DNA of 47,566 nucleotides, taken from positions 1 through 47,566 of the forward strand of contig JABDFS010000012.1 in NCBI GenBank assembly GCA_013286425.1, given 5' to 3'. A program made the position numbers and the translations under genes. The notes beneath the pieces were generated by a model. The model made no database searches. It saw nothing but the letters and a program-made list of their open reading frames with translations, and was not told the DNA's origin. Within the stretch, counting starts at the first letter, position 1. Every line of letters begins with the position of its first letter. Shown in pieces: positions 16,113 to 24,285 of the stretch. The DNA is from Bacteroidota bacterium. GTDB lineage: Bacteria > Bacteroidota > Bacteroidia > Chitinophagales > Chitinophagaceae.

Positions 16113-17222
16113 TCAGTTTTGTTTTACAAAATCTTTGAAAGCCTGGCCGTTATCCCTAAGATCGCCGCCGGCATTTTGCAATGCAATTGCTTTTCCTTCA
16201 CCACCATCCGCACTGTAGAAAATTGCGTAACTAAGATTGGCATCTTTAGCAGCTTTCAATAAATTCTTTACAAGGTCAGCCGATGGGTCTAATACACCAA
16301 ATTCATTTGTCATAACAGGTTTGCCTGTCTTTTCCCTGAGATAATTTACCACGTAAGCAAATGTTGAAGGATCGAAGTTTACACTGCTTTTATCAATGTT
16401 TTTTCCTCTTGCCTGCACGGGTTCATACCAATGAAAATTTATATAATCAAGATCAAGGTCTTTGTATGCGGCAATTATTTTTCTTCCGAATAAAACCTGG
16501 CGGCCAACCTGGGGATTGCGTAAAATATCACCACCGCTGCTAAGCCGTGCTGCAAAATTTGCAGGGAAAGCTTTTTGTGCAAAACTTGCAGCTTTATCTT
16601 TTTGCCCGCTCTGCGCTAAATCATCATAAATAATAAGACAGATCTCACGCACAGTAATGCCGCCGTTGGTTACTTTCAAACCTTTTGAATGTGCAACCTG
16701 TATTCCTGTTTTTAATTCATTAATATAATCGTCGGCCGTTCCCTGGTGATAGTTAGGGTTATCTTCTTCATTTTCTATAACAACAACTTCGGGCTTGTAC
16801 TTATCAAGCACTGCATTCAGTGTTTTTGAATACGCAGTCATATCTGTTGGAAAAGGAACGGGCGCATGTTCTCCTGCACCATTGCGGGGAACACCATAAT
16901 TCAGGTTCAGCAGTACTTTCATACCTGCTGAAGTATATACATTATAAGAAGGTTCAGATCCATCCCAGCCCTGAACATCTACGCGGCCTCTTATATAATG
17001 CACGCCCAGGTCTTTGGCAATCTTTACCTGCTTTTCAGGAGGTATGATCTGGCCTTCGCTTTTGGCCACCATTATACCAAATTTTGTACGTTGATTACTT
17101 GTATCACTTTGATTGGCTGACACAGAAGATGTAGTTGTTGATGATGTACCATTCTGTGCGTTATCGCACCCTTTGTTGACCGGTAAGAATAAAACAGAAA
17201 ATAGCAATGTTTCTAATTTCAT
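16113..17222 (-). CDS. Clan GH-A-like glycoside hydrolase, secreted
   Basis: 369 residues. The N-terminus is short and hydrophobic with Cys19 (VNKGC). The lipobox is poor, so lipoprotein status is uncertain. A Ser/Thr-rich linker then leads into a TIM barrel. Two glutamates are placed as in retaining clan GH-A enzymes: the Asn-Glu pair in VVVIENEEDN (N151-E152) at the end of strand 4, and E307 in KPVMTNEFGV at the end of strand 7. FHWYEP at strand 6 also fits. GH5- or GH39-like activity on a beta-glycan is likely; the exact family is not resolved. Confidence 0.7.
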   Translation of the reverse strand: MKLETLLFSVLFLPVNKGCDNAQNGTSSTTTSSVSANQSDTSNQRTKFGIMVAKSEGQIIPPEKQVKIAKDLGVHYIRGRVDVQGWDGSEPSYNVYTSAGMKVLLNLNYGVPRNGAGEHAPVPFPTDMTAYSKTLNAVLDKYKPEVVVIENEEDNPNYHQGTADDYINELKTGIQVAHSKGLKVTNGGITVREICLIIYDDLAQSGQKDKAASFAQKAFPANFAARLSSGGDILRNPQVGRQVLFGRKIIAAYKDLDLDYINFHWYEPVQARGKNIDKSSVNFDPSTFAYVVNYLREKTGKPVMTNEFGVLDPSADLVKNLLKAAKDANLSYAIFYSADGGEGKAIALQNAGGDLRDNGQAFKDFVKQN

Positions 17223-17320
17223 AATTTGTATTGACTATTGTGTTAAAGATAGGTTTAATGATTAACCCAATAGCCAAACCTGTGCCATGAAGGAACATTG
17301 CTTAAATCATCACAATACTT

Positions 17321-17956
17321 TTAGAAACCCCAGTCTACCACGCGGCGTAAATATTTTTTATCCTGTATAACCCATGTTACTTCATAACGGCCGGCATCTT
17401 CCCCGTTAACCATATAGATATAATATTTTCTTTGATCGGGAGAGCGGTAAACATCGCAGTAAGTTTTCTGACGGCCGTTATCATCATTATAATAGAATTT
17501 GGGTTCGTACAGGTCAACAAATGCAGTTGCGGGTATAACAACTGTATCGCCATAAATAACCGCAACAACAGATGTAATAGTATGTTTGGGAACTGTATTC
17601 GCAGTACCCCAGAAAGCATGGTTATCTATCTTCACAGCATACTTATCTTCATACCAGGTTATCTTATGTTTTAAGGGATCGAAAGTTCCTTTGGTAATTT
17701 GTACAGTAACGGTGTCATTTGAAAAGATGATGTTATCATCTTTTACACCTATAAGCGGTATATTATACAGCCTATGCTTCATAAGGCTTTCACTGATGCC
17801 GCCAAAGGTGAACTGAGAAACATCTGCGCGGATATCTTTTTCCTGCATTTTTAAAAAATTATCTTTCTTGCTGCGATAATCAGGAATATCATCATCTGTT
17901 TGAGCAAAAGAAAAATAGAAACAAGAGCAAAGTAAGATTGAAAAAAAGATGCGCAT
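17321..17956 (-). CDS. Hypothetical secreted protein
   Basis: 211 residues with a signal peptide (MRIFFSILLCSCFYFSFA, then Q). The mature part is beta-rich with aromatic residues (FTFGGIS, YYNDDNGRQKTYCDVYRSPD, KYYIYMVNGEDAGRYEVTWV). No known domain. It lies 10 bp downstream of the threonine dehydrogenase gene, so the two are probably co-transcribed, although a functional link is not obvious. Confidence 0.65.
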   Translation of the reverse strand: MRIFFSILLCSCFYFSFAQTDDDIPDYRSKKDNFLKMQEKDIRADVSQFTFGGISESLMKHRLYNIPLIGVKDDNIIFSNDTVTVQITKGTFDPLKHKITWYEDKYAVKIDNHAFWGTANTVPKHTITSVVAVIYGDTVVIPATAFVDLYEPKFYYNDDNGRQKTYCDVYRSPDQRKYYIYMVNGEDAGRYEVTWVIQDKKYLRRVVDWGF

Positions 17957-17966
17957 AGAAGTATAA

Positions 17967-18917
17967 TTATTTAAGATGACTCAACATATCTGCAGTTATT
18001 TTCTCAAGGTCGTATTCATGTTTCCAGCTCCAGTCGTTGTTAGCAACTGAATCGTCAATACTCTGGGGCCAGCTTTCTGCGATCTGTTGCCTGTAATCAG
18101 GTTTATATTTTATTTCAAACTCAGGAATATGTTTTTTTATGGATGCTGCAATTTCTGCAGGCGAAAAACTAATGCCTGAAATATTGTAGGATGTACGTAT
18201 AGAAATTTTATCAGCAGGAGCTTCCATTAATTCAAGCGTAGCACGAATAGCATCAGGCATGTACATCATGGGCAGGTAAGTATCTTCCTTTAAAAAGCAG
18301 GTATAACTTTTATCATCAATAGCATCATGAAAAATTTCTATCGCATAATCTGTTGTGCCGCCACCGGGATCAGATTTATAACTTATTAAACCCGGATAAC
18401 GCAGGCTTCTTATATCAACACCAAAACGCCTGTTATAATAATTGCACCAAAACTCGCCTGCATATTTACTGATTCCATAAACGGTTATGGGTTCAATTAC
18501 CGTTTGTTGCGGACAATCTTTTTTAGGTGATGTTGGCCCGAAAACCGCGATACTGCTGGGCCAGTAAACTTTCTTCAGCTTTTCTTCGCGCGCAATGTCA
18601 AGTACATTTAATAAGCCCTGCATATTTAAGTTCCAGGCGAGATTTGGATTTTTTTCTCCTGTTGCAGAAAGTATCGCAGCAAGCAAATACACCTGTGTAA
18701 TATTCTGGCGAATGATCTGCACGTGCAACATTTCTTTGTTCATCACATCCAGGGAAACATAAGGGCCTGTTCCTCTCAGTAGTTCATTTTCTTCACGCAG
18801 ATCGCTTGCAACAACATTGGCATTTCCATAAATATTGCGCAGTGCCATGGTTAGCTCAACTCCTATCTGGCCGCTGGCTCCAATAACTAATATTCTTTCT
18901 TTATTAATGGCAGACAT
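17967..18917 (-). CDS. tdh: L-threonine 3-dehydrogenase, SDR (epimerase-like) type
   Basis: 316 residues of the extended short-chain dehydrogenase family. Visible are the NAD motif GASGQIG (13-19), the acidic residue ending strand 2 (VASDLR), the LLAAILSATGEKNP block, Ser in WPSSIAVFGPT, Tyr147/Lys151 in YGISK, RYPGLISYKSDPGGGTTDYA and PMMYMPDAI. This closely follows the UDP-galactose-epimerase-like L-threonine dehydrogenases of Flavobacterium and relatives. The reaction is L-threonine to 2-amino-3-ketobutyrate with NAD. A TAGGTTTG box at 18935-18942 could be its promoter -7 element. The assignment is strong. Confidence 0.87.
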   Translation of the reverse strand: MSAINKERILVIGASGQIGVELTMALRNIYGNANVVASDLREENELLRGTGPYVSLDVMNKEMLHVQIIRQNITQVYLLAAILSATGEKNPNLAWNLNMQGLLNVLDIAREEKLKKVYWPSSIAVFGPTSPKKDCPQQTVIEPITVYGISKYAGEFWCNYYNRRFGVDIRSLRYPGLISYKSDPGGGTTDYAIEIFHDAIDDKSYTCFLKEDTYLPMMYMPDAIRATLELMEAPADKISIRTSYNISGISFSPAEIAASIKKHIPEFEIKYKPDYRQQIAESWPQSIDDSVANNDWSWKHEYDLEKITADMLSHLK

Positions 18918-18934
18918 ATTCGTTTTTAATGCAG

Positions 18935-18942
18935 CAAACCTA
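18935..18942 (-). promoter_or_regulatory. Possible Bacteroidota -7 element for tdh
   Basis: TAGGTTTG on the minus strand fits TAnnTTTG and lies about 18 bp before the tdh start. No good -33 TTG is found at the right distance. Confidence 0.35.
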
Positions 18943-18981
18943 ATAAAAGAATTCTTCTTATGCAGTTAAAACCAGAGCTTA

Positions 18982-19914
18982 TCAAACGTTCCATCCATAA
19001 GTTATGTATTCATTATCAAAGCTGCCGTCATCATATAAATTTAGCATTGCATAACCGTTATCAGTTTTATATCGGATGCCTTTCCACCAGTTGCCGCTCA
19101 CTGCACCGTTGCTTATATAAGTAATGCCGTTATAAACAACCTGTTCATACAAATGAATATGCCCGCTTAAACAAAGTTTAATGTTTGGATATTTATCAAA
19201 TAATTCAATAATGCGTGCAGAATCCATATGCATGTTTCCTAAGCCGATAACATAACCTTCACCGTCTTTAAATTTATTATCAGTAATAACTGTTGCTGCA
19301 GAAACAATAGGCGCATGCGAAACAACAATTACAGGTGTGGTTGATGGTGTTGAAGCAAGGTCTTTCTGCAGCCAGTCAAATTGCGCTTCATCCAGCATAC
19401 ATATATACCAACTGCCATCTGTTTTTGGTTGAATGGAATCTAAAACAATAAAATGCCAACCTGATTTATCAAAGCTTCTGTATGGCATTGAAAGATTCAT
19501 TTTTTCCATTGCATACTTCTTTCCATACAACGGATCTTCTGTTTGACCGAAGCCCCAGCAATCATGATTACCGATACAATATTCAATGGGCAAAGCGTTG
19601 TCCTGTTTAAAAATATCGTTCCAGATATTCCACTGCAGTTCAACCCTGTCTTTTGGTTGATGCAATGCATCAAAGATTGAATCGCCGCCGCTCATGATAA
19701 ATGTGGGCTGATCTTTTTGTAATTGAAGATGATGAAGGCATTTTGCCAGTCCTGCAGGAGCGTTTAGTTCAGGTTCCAGGTGCACGTCAGTCAAATGCGC
19801 AAAACGCAATACCCGCTTTTTATCAGTATTCTCTGCGATCGACTTAAAACCAAAGCCTGCGCCGAATAATCCAAGCAGCCCGGCATTCTTTAATAATTGC
19901 CTGCGGTTGATCAT
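18982..19914 (-). CDS. Exported metallophosphoesterase (calcineurin-like)
   Basis: 310 residues. The N-terminus MINRRQLLKNAGLLGLFGAG has the RR-x-hydrophobic layout of a Tat signal. The metal-binding motifs of the calcineurin-like superfamily are all present: D43-x-H45 in LTDVH, GGD at 76-78, GNHD at 115-118, the VVSHAPI histidine and the GHIH pair in CLSGHIHLYEQ. Substrate unknown; similar exported enzymes act on phosphodiesters or nucleotides. It is transcribed away from the lysine-rich gene at 20041. Confidence 0.85.
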   Translation of the reverse strand: MINRRQLLKNAGLLGLFGAGFGFKSIAENTDKKRVLRFAHLTDVHLEPELNAPAGLAKCLHHLQLQKDQPTFIMSGGDSIFDALHQPKDRVELQWNIWNDIFKQDNALPIEYCIGNHDCWGFGQTEDPLYGKKYAMEKMNLSMPYRSFDKSGWHFIVLDSIQPKTDGSWYICMLDEAQFDWLQKDLASTPSTTPVIVVSHAPIVSAATVITDNKFKDGEGYVIGLGNMHMDSARIIELFDKYPNIKLCLSGHIHLYEQVVYNGITYISNGAVSGNWWKGIRYKTDNGYAMLNLYDDGSFDNEYITYGWNV

Positions 19915-19987
19915 AGTTTAATTGTTTATGAATGAAAGAAACCGAATTAAATATTAGAATAATTTTTATGAACCATAAAAATTAACA

Positions 19988-20016
19988 TTGAAACCCCGCT
20001 GCCAATATTAAATTTG
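19988..20016 (+). promoter_or_regulatory. Bacteroidota-type promoter (TTG-N18-TAnnTTTG)
   Basis: TTG at 19988-19990 and TAAATTTG at 20009-20016, separated by 18 bp, match the primary-sigma consensus of Bacteroidota. The box ends 24 bp before the ATG at 20041, which supports that start rather than a TTG at 20014 inside the promoter. Confidence 0.65.
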
Positions 20017-20040
20017 TGTTACCATTTTAAAAAAAATCGC

Positions 20041-20331
20041 ATGAGCGCAAAAAAACAATCACCAAAAACTGCAAATTCGAAAAAAGAATTAAAAAAAGAA
20101 ATTGCTGTAAAGCTTGACGCTGCTTTAACTGATTTAAAAAGCAGGCTGGGGGAAAAAGAATTTCAGCACAGGTTAAAAAAAGCCGCCAAGGCGCTTGTTC
20201 ATAATTTGCATAGCAAAGACATTTCTGAAAACGGAAACGGTGAAAAGAAAGCTGATCAGCCGGCTCCTCCTAAAAAAGTTAAGAGTGCGAAAAAAGCCTT
20301 ACCGAAGAAAAAAGCTGCAGTAACAAAATAG
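20041..20331 (+). CDS. Lysine-rich small protein, histone-H1-like tail
   Basis: 96 residues from the ATG at 20041. The N-terminal half is a basic amphipathic helix (KKELKKEIAVKLDAALTDLK, then SRLGEKEFQHRLKKAAKALV). The C-terminal quarter is Lys/Ala/Pro-rich (PPKKVKSAKKALPKKKAA), like bacterial histone-H1 or HU C-tails. DNA or RNA binding is an inference from composition. It has its own promoter and a clear terminator downstream, so it is a single-gene unit. Confidence 0.65.
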   Translation: MSAKKQSPKTANSKKELKKEIAVKLDAALTDLKSRLGEKEFQHRLKKAAKALVHNLHSKDISENGNGEKKADQPAPPKKVKSAKKALPKKKAAVTK

Positions 20332-20377
20332 GAATTTAAATTTCAGCTGAGCAAAGCATTAGATATATTAAATAAAG

Positions 20378-20404
20378 AAGCCGTTAATTAAAACGGCTTT
20401 TTTT
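20378..20404 (+). terminator. Intrinsic terminator of the lysine-rich protein gene
   Basis: Inverted repeat AAGCCGTT (20378-20385) and AACGGCTT (20392-20399) followed by a T-run to 20404. Confidence 0.8.
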
Positions 20405-20655
20405 GTGCCCCGGGTTTATAAAAAATGGTATACTTACCCTACATGAATTTCTCTATTCTTTTTCCCGGGTTAATACCATCTGCAAGGCAGATAGCTTAAA
20501 AAAGCAAGCCCAAAGAGCCATACTCCGGCATTCATCAGCTATTCACATTATTCACCCACAAGGTTTTGTTTATTTATTTAGAACATAGACCCCTGTGTTA
20601 TTGCAAACACAGTATAAGACACAGGGCCAGGTTTGGGTAATATTTGGTTCATTTC
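20405..20655. other. Non-coding spacer with a long-loop inverted repeat
   Basis: No protein-like frame. CCCTGTGT (20591-20598) and ACACAGGG (20629-20636) form an 8-bp inverted repeat around 30 bases, just upstream of the 11-bp array. Otherwise nothing recognised. Confidence 0.4.
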
Positions 20656-20740
20656 TTCGATATAACTTCGATATTTCTTCGATGTAACTTCGATATAACT
20701 TCGATCAATTGAATCGAAGAAACATCGAACATATATCGAA
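20656..20740. repeat. 11-bp array 2 (TTCGAT units with opposing ATCGAA units)
   Basis: TTCGAT starts at 20656, 20667, 20678, 20689 and 20700, exactly 11 bp apart, within units such as TTCGATATAAC and TTCGATGTAAC. After a short centre, the inverse ATCGAA starts at 20713, 20724 and 20735, again 11 bp apart. The whole block is an imperfect palindrome with all cores near one helical phase on each side. It lies 115 bp upstream of the DUF6266 remnant's ATG. Confidence 0.85.
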
Positions 20741-20801
20741 GTTATTTCGTAAAAATAACGAATCTGCTATCTTTTAATTCCCTGGTTTTATGTCCTGGAT
20801 G

Positions 20802-20824
20802 CCGTTTCGGGGCAACCGAAACGG
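20802..20824 (+). promoter_or_regulatory. Leader hairpin upstream of the DUF6266 remnant
   Basis: A perfect 9-bp inverted repeat, CCGTTTCGG (20802-20810) and CCGAAACGG (20816-20824), with loop GGCAA. It has no T-run after it and ends 31 bp before the ATG at 20856, so it looks like a 5' UTR structure rather than a terminator. Confidence 0.5.
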
Positions 20825-20855
20825 TGATCTTATTAAACTTTTAAATTTTCATGTT

Positions 20856-21390
20856 ATGGCGAGAAAAAGCAGTGGCATTTTAGGCGATTTTACAGGCAGG
20901 ATAGGCTCTGTTACCGGTTTTATGCGTAACGGCCATAATCTTTTGCGTTCCGGTTCCTGCCCCCGGCCCCTAAAGGGAGGCAATAATGCGGTATTAAACC
21001 AGAGAGTTTTTTAAAAATAGCCAGGGTTATACTTGCTTGTCGTTAATGTCCTTGAGGTAAGGTAGTTTTAAAATTCCAGCGACACCAGTGACTTTGTACA
21101 GCCTATGCCCCACTAAAGGGGAGCAATAACAGCGTGTTCGGGAAAGAGCGCCGATGGCATTGCCTCCGCTAAGGATACAGTGATACTGGTTGCATACGCA
21201 CCGGATATACAACAGGCAGTATTTGGTTTATACAATGGATTCAGAAAAGATAAAAAAGCAAGTTTAAATGTAGCTGCACTAAAAGGCCATGCTGTTGAAA
21301 CCCGGATTGGTTCTTTAAGCGCTGATGAACAGAATGCGAGCGATAGTGTGTGGACGGGGAGGGTGGCAGGGCGAATGGCAATAACAATTG
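20856..21390 (+). pseudogene. Decayed DUF6266 family gene
   Basis: The first 50 codons from the ATG at 20856 (MARKSSGILGDFTGRIGSVT, then GFMRNGHNLLRSGS) are the conserved N-terminus of DUF6266 proteins of Bacteroidota. The frame then stops at 21014. From about 21130 another frame gives the family's C-terminus: KDTVILVAYAPDIQQAVFGL, then VETRIGSLSADEQNASDSVW, and TG. That frame has lost its stop and runs on. The middle, about 100 codons in intact members, is missing or scrambled and contains two CCCC-AAAGGGG palindromes. DUF6266 function is unknown. Clearly a pseudogene. Confidence 0.75.
20958..21133. repeat. Pair of REP-like palindromic inserts
   Basis: GGCCCCTAAAGGGAGGCAAT (about 20967-20986) and TGCCCCACTAAAGGGGAGCA, then ATAA (about 21106-21129), are two similar short palindromic elements. 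Both have a C-run, TAAA, a G-run and then GCAATAA. Both lie inside the decayed DUF6266 gene. Confidence 0.45.
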
Positions 21391-21507
21391 AAACCGCGAA
21401 TGCAAACCGATTGATTTTGAGGGTTGAATTTTTATTTGAAGTTACATCTAATAAGATAAATATTCCTGTTGGCGGTAATTTCACGGTGACACTAAATTCA
21501 AAGGTTC

Positions 21508-21515
21508 TATATTTG
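21508..21515 (+). promoter_or_regulatory. Possible -7 element for the BspA-like gene
   Basis: TATATTTG fits TAnnTTTG and lies 23 bp before the ATG at 21539. No convincing -33 TTG is visible. Confidence 0.35.
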
Positions 21516-21538
21516 CGACTTCAACACTCAAACCCGTT

Positions 21539-23896
21539 ATGCAACCAAAATATTTTCTATTACTCTGTGGCATATTAGCGATATCACAAACAAATGCTCA
21601 AAAACCATTTATTACGACCTGGAATACAATGAATATTGGAGTTACCGACAACACTCATATTATTTTTTATGCTACAGGTGATAATTTTCAGGTCAGTTGG
21701 ATAAATATGAACGATGCTTCCGATACGGGTAATGTGGCAGGTATAAACGGAGCAAACACTATCTCTTTTCCGGTTGCCGGTATCTACAAAGTGTATATAG
21801 CACCCGGCAACGGCAGCTTTAGCGCCATTACACTATCCAAAGATTATACTCTCAACCATGACGATGGCAATAAACTGCTAAGCATTGAACAATGGGGCGA
21901 TATTGATTGGAGCACATTTAATACTGCATTTGCAAATTGCCAGAATATGGTAATGAATGCACCGGATAAACCAAACCTCAGCAATGTAACAGATATGTCT
22001 GCTGCATTTTTTCTTTGTCGCTCTTTAACAACCAATGCTGCAATGAGTAACTGGGATGTAAGTAATGTAACAAACATGAGTTCAATGTTTTCTGCTGCAA
22101 TTGGTTTTAATCAACCAATCGGCAATTGGGATGTGAGTAACGTTACAACTATGAACCGGATGTTTGCTAGTGCAATCAGTTTTAATCAGCCAATTGATAA
22201 TTGGGATGTGGGTAATGTAACGGATATGCTTGGCATGTTTTATTACGCAGGCAGTTTTAATCAACCCATTGGCAGTTGGAATGTGAGCAACGTAACAATT
22301 ATGAGCCAGATGTTTGGCCAGGCAGGCAGTTTTAACCAACCAATCGGAAACTGGAACGTGGGCAGCGTAACAACAATGGCAGAGATGTTTAGTCAGGCAA
22401 GTAGTTTTAATCAACCAATCGGCAACTGGAATGTGAGCAACGTTACAAATATGATTGATATGTTTAATTCAGTAAGCAATTTTGATCAATCAATCGGCAA
22501 TTGGAATGTGAGTAATGTTGTAAATATGGCTGGAATGTTTGCGTCCGCAAGCAGTTTTAATCAGCCAATTGGCAACTGGGATGTAGGTAACGTAACAGAT
22601 ATGAGAGATATGTTTGGCGAAGCAAGTAGTTTTAATCAGCCAATTAGCAATTGGAATGTAAGTAACGTTGTAAACATGGCTGCAATGTTTGAATCTGCAA
22701 GTAGTTTTAATCAGCCAATTGGCAACTGGACTTTAAGTAATGCAACGAATATGAACAGTATGTTTGCCGGCGCAAGCAGTTTTAACCAGCCAATCGGCAA
22801 TTGGAATGTGGATAATGTTGCGGACATGAGTGGAATGTTTGCGGATGCAGGCAGTTTTAACCAGCCAATCGGCAATTGGAATGTGGGTAATGTTGCGGAC
22901 ATAAGTGGTATGTTTACGGATGCAGGCAGTTTCAATCAGCCCATCAGCAATTGGAATGTGGGTAATGTAGCGGACATGAGTAGAATGTTTTGGGATGCAG
23001 GCAGTTTCAATCAGCCCATCGGCAACTGGAATGTGAGTAAGGTAAAAAAAATGGATTACATGTTTTATAATGCAAAAAATTTTAATCAATCTCTTTCTGA
23101 TTGGAATTTTAAAAATATTGTCGGTTACGAGCCGTGGAATACTTTTTATATGCTTGACCACTGCGGTATGGATTGCAATAATTATGGTAGAACTCTAAGA
23201 GGCTGGGCAGCAAATCCTGAGCTGCAAAATGGCATGGTGTTAGGGGCAGCCGGTTTAACTTACGATTCTGCATTTGCAAAAGCTGCACACGATAGTTTAA
23301 CAGACATAAAAGATTGGATAATTGTCGGAGATGCAATGGGGCATTGCTCAGTAATACTACCTGTCACTTTTCTTTCTTTTGGCGTTACTAAACAGGGTAA
23401 TGCAGCCCTGCTTACCTGGTCTGTTGCAAATGAAATTAATAATAAAGGTTACTATGTAGAAAAGAGTACAGATGGTTTACACTTTAATTCAATTGCGTTT
23501 GTTGCCGGTAAAAGCGCATTTAAACAAACTTCTTATACATATACCGACAATAATCTTACTAACGGTATAAGTTATTACCGTATTAAAGAAGTGGATAACG
23601 ATGGAAAGTTTATGCATTCAGGCGTTCAAAAAATTGAGTTGCCAAATTTTGCATGGAAGATAAATGGCAATCCGGTTAATAACAGTTTTATCGACATGAA
23701 GCTTGATAAACCGGCAAACATTTCAATTATAATATTATCATCAAATGGGAATATTATTAAAGCAATGAAAAAAGGGAATTTAAGTGCCGGCAATTACAAT
23801 ATCCCATTAAATATAGATAATGTGAGTGCAGGTATCTATATCGTAAGATTAATCGTTGATGATAGTGCCTACACTTCTGTTGTTATTAAACAATAA
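21539..23896 (+). CDS. BspA-like (DUF285) repeat surface protein with T9SS sorting domain
   Basis: 785 residues. A signal peptide (MQPKYFLLLCGILAISQTNA) is followed by a short beta domain. Then come thirteen regular 25-residue repeats (DNA 22106-23080, units of 75 bp) of the type FNQPIGNWNVSNVTNMxxMF, with degenerate caps on both ends. This is the DUF285 / BspA leucine-rich-like repeat, a surface or adhesion solenoid. After it comes a fibronectin-like segment (VTFLSFGVTKQGNAALLTWS) and a C-terminal T9SS type A sorting domain (SAGIYIVRLIVDDSAYTSVV). The protein should be secreted through the outer membrane and cell-attached. It sits between remains of two DUF6266 genes. Confidence 0.9.
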   Translation: MQPKYFLLLCGILAISQTNAQKPFITTWNTMNIGVTDNTHIIFYATGDNFQVSWINMNDASDTGNVAGINGANTISFPVAGIYKVYIAPGNGSFSAITLSKDYTLNHDDGNKLLSIEQWGDIDWSTFNTAFANCQNMVMNAPDKPNLSNVTDMSAAFFLCRSLTTNAAMSNWDVSNVTNMSSMFSAAIGFNQPIGNWDVSNVTTMNRMFASAISFNQPIDNWDVGNVTDMLGMFYYAGSFNQPIGSWNVSNVTIMSQMFGQAGSFNQPIGNWNVGSVTTMAEMFSQASSFNQPIGNWNVSNVTNMIDMFNSVSNFDQSIGNWNVSNVVNMAGMFASASSFNQPIGNWDVGNVTDMRDMFGEASSFNQPISNWNVSNVVNMAAMFESASSFNQPIGNWTLSNATNMNSMFAGASSFNQPIGNWNVDNVADMSGMFADAGSFNQPIGNWNVGNVADISGMFTDAGSFNQPISNWNVGNVADMSRMFWDAGSFNQPIGNWNVSKVKKMDYMFYNAKNFNQSLSDWNFKNIVGYEPWNTFYMLDHCGMDCNNYGRTLRGWAANPELQNGMVLGAAGLTYDSAFAKAAHDSLTDIKDWIIVGDAMGHCSVILPVTFLSFGVTKQGNAALLTWSVANEINNKGYYVEKSTDGLHFNSIAFVAGKSAFKQTSYTYTDNNLTNGISYYRIKEVDNDGKFMHSGVQKIELPNFAWKINGNPVNNSFIDMKLDKPANISIIILSSNGNIIKAMKKGNLSAGNYNIPLNIDNVSAGIYIVRLIVDDSAYTSVVIKQ
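22106..23080 (+). repeat. Thirteen 75-bp coding tandem repeats
   Basis: In-frame units each encoding 25 residues beginning FNQP or FDQS. The units are diverged at DNA level, so the array is old rather than freshly expanded. Copies 11-13 (about 22781-23005) are most alike (NWNVxNVADMSGMFxDAGS), suggesting more recent local duplication there. Confidence 0.85.
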
Positions 23897-24056
23897 GAAT
23901 TAATGCAGATTTAAAAATTTGACAGAAACTACCGCCAACAAGTGCATTTTACTACCAGTCGGTGTCTGTCGTAGCAGATTCTGCATAATTAGCTAATGAG
24001 CATAGCATAAAACCCTGCGTTGTTAATAAATTCAGAAAACTTGTAAACCTATTTAG

Positions 24057-24200
24057 GACCACACAGCACGAAGTGCTAAAGCAGGTGTATTGGATGTATC
24101 CAATTTCGCAGGCTTTACAGTAGAAACATGGATCGCCTTTTTAAATGAAGATGGTTCAATGGCATCCAACAACATTTATACAGGTGAGTTGACAGTTTAA
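24057..24200 (+). pseudogene. DUF6266 C-terminal fragment (second remnant)
   Basis: A frame after a TAG at 24054 reads ARSAKAGVLDVSNFAGFTVE, then TWIAFLNEDGSMASNNIYTG and ELTV, then TAA at 24198-24200. This is the characteristic C-terminus of DUF6266 proteins (RSAG..L.LP.., VETYIGF.S.DG..VS.S.YTG.I.V), here with its natural stop. The N-terminal three quarters are absent. An intrinsic terminator follows. Confidence 0.7.
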
Positions 24201-24221
24201 GTTTTTCCATTGTTTAGTTAT

Positions 24222-24249
24222 AAAAGGCTGCTGAAAGGCAGCTTTTTTA
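24222..24249 (+). terminator. Intrinsic terminator after the DUF6266 fragment
   Basis: GCTGC (24227-24231) and GCAGC (24238-24242), a 6-nt loop, followed by a T-rich tail (TTTTTTATTTTTT). Confidence 0.7.
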
Positions 24250-24285
24250 TTTTTTGCCTGCAATGCCAATTATTTTAACGTATAT

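Noticed and set aside
20656..20740. CRISPR array
   Set aside because: Units are 11 bp with no spacers, cores are inverted in the second half, and there are no cas genes.
22082..23161. Several minus-strand frames opposite the BspA-like gene
   Set aside because: They are antisense shadows of the 75-bp coding repeats, so they look repetitive themselves. They have no signal, no promoter and no independent conservation.
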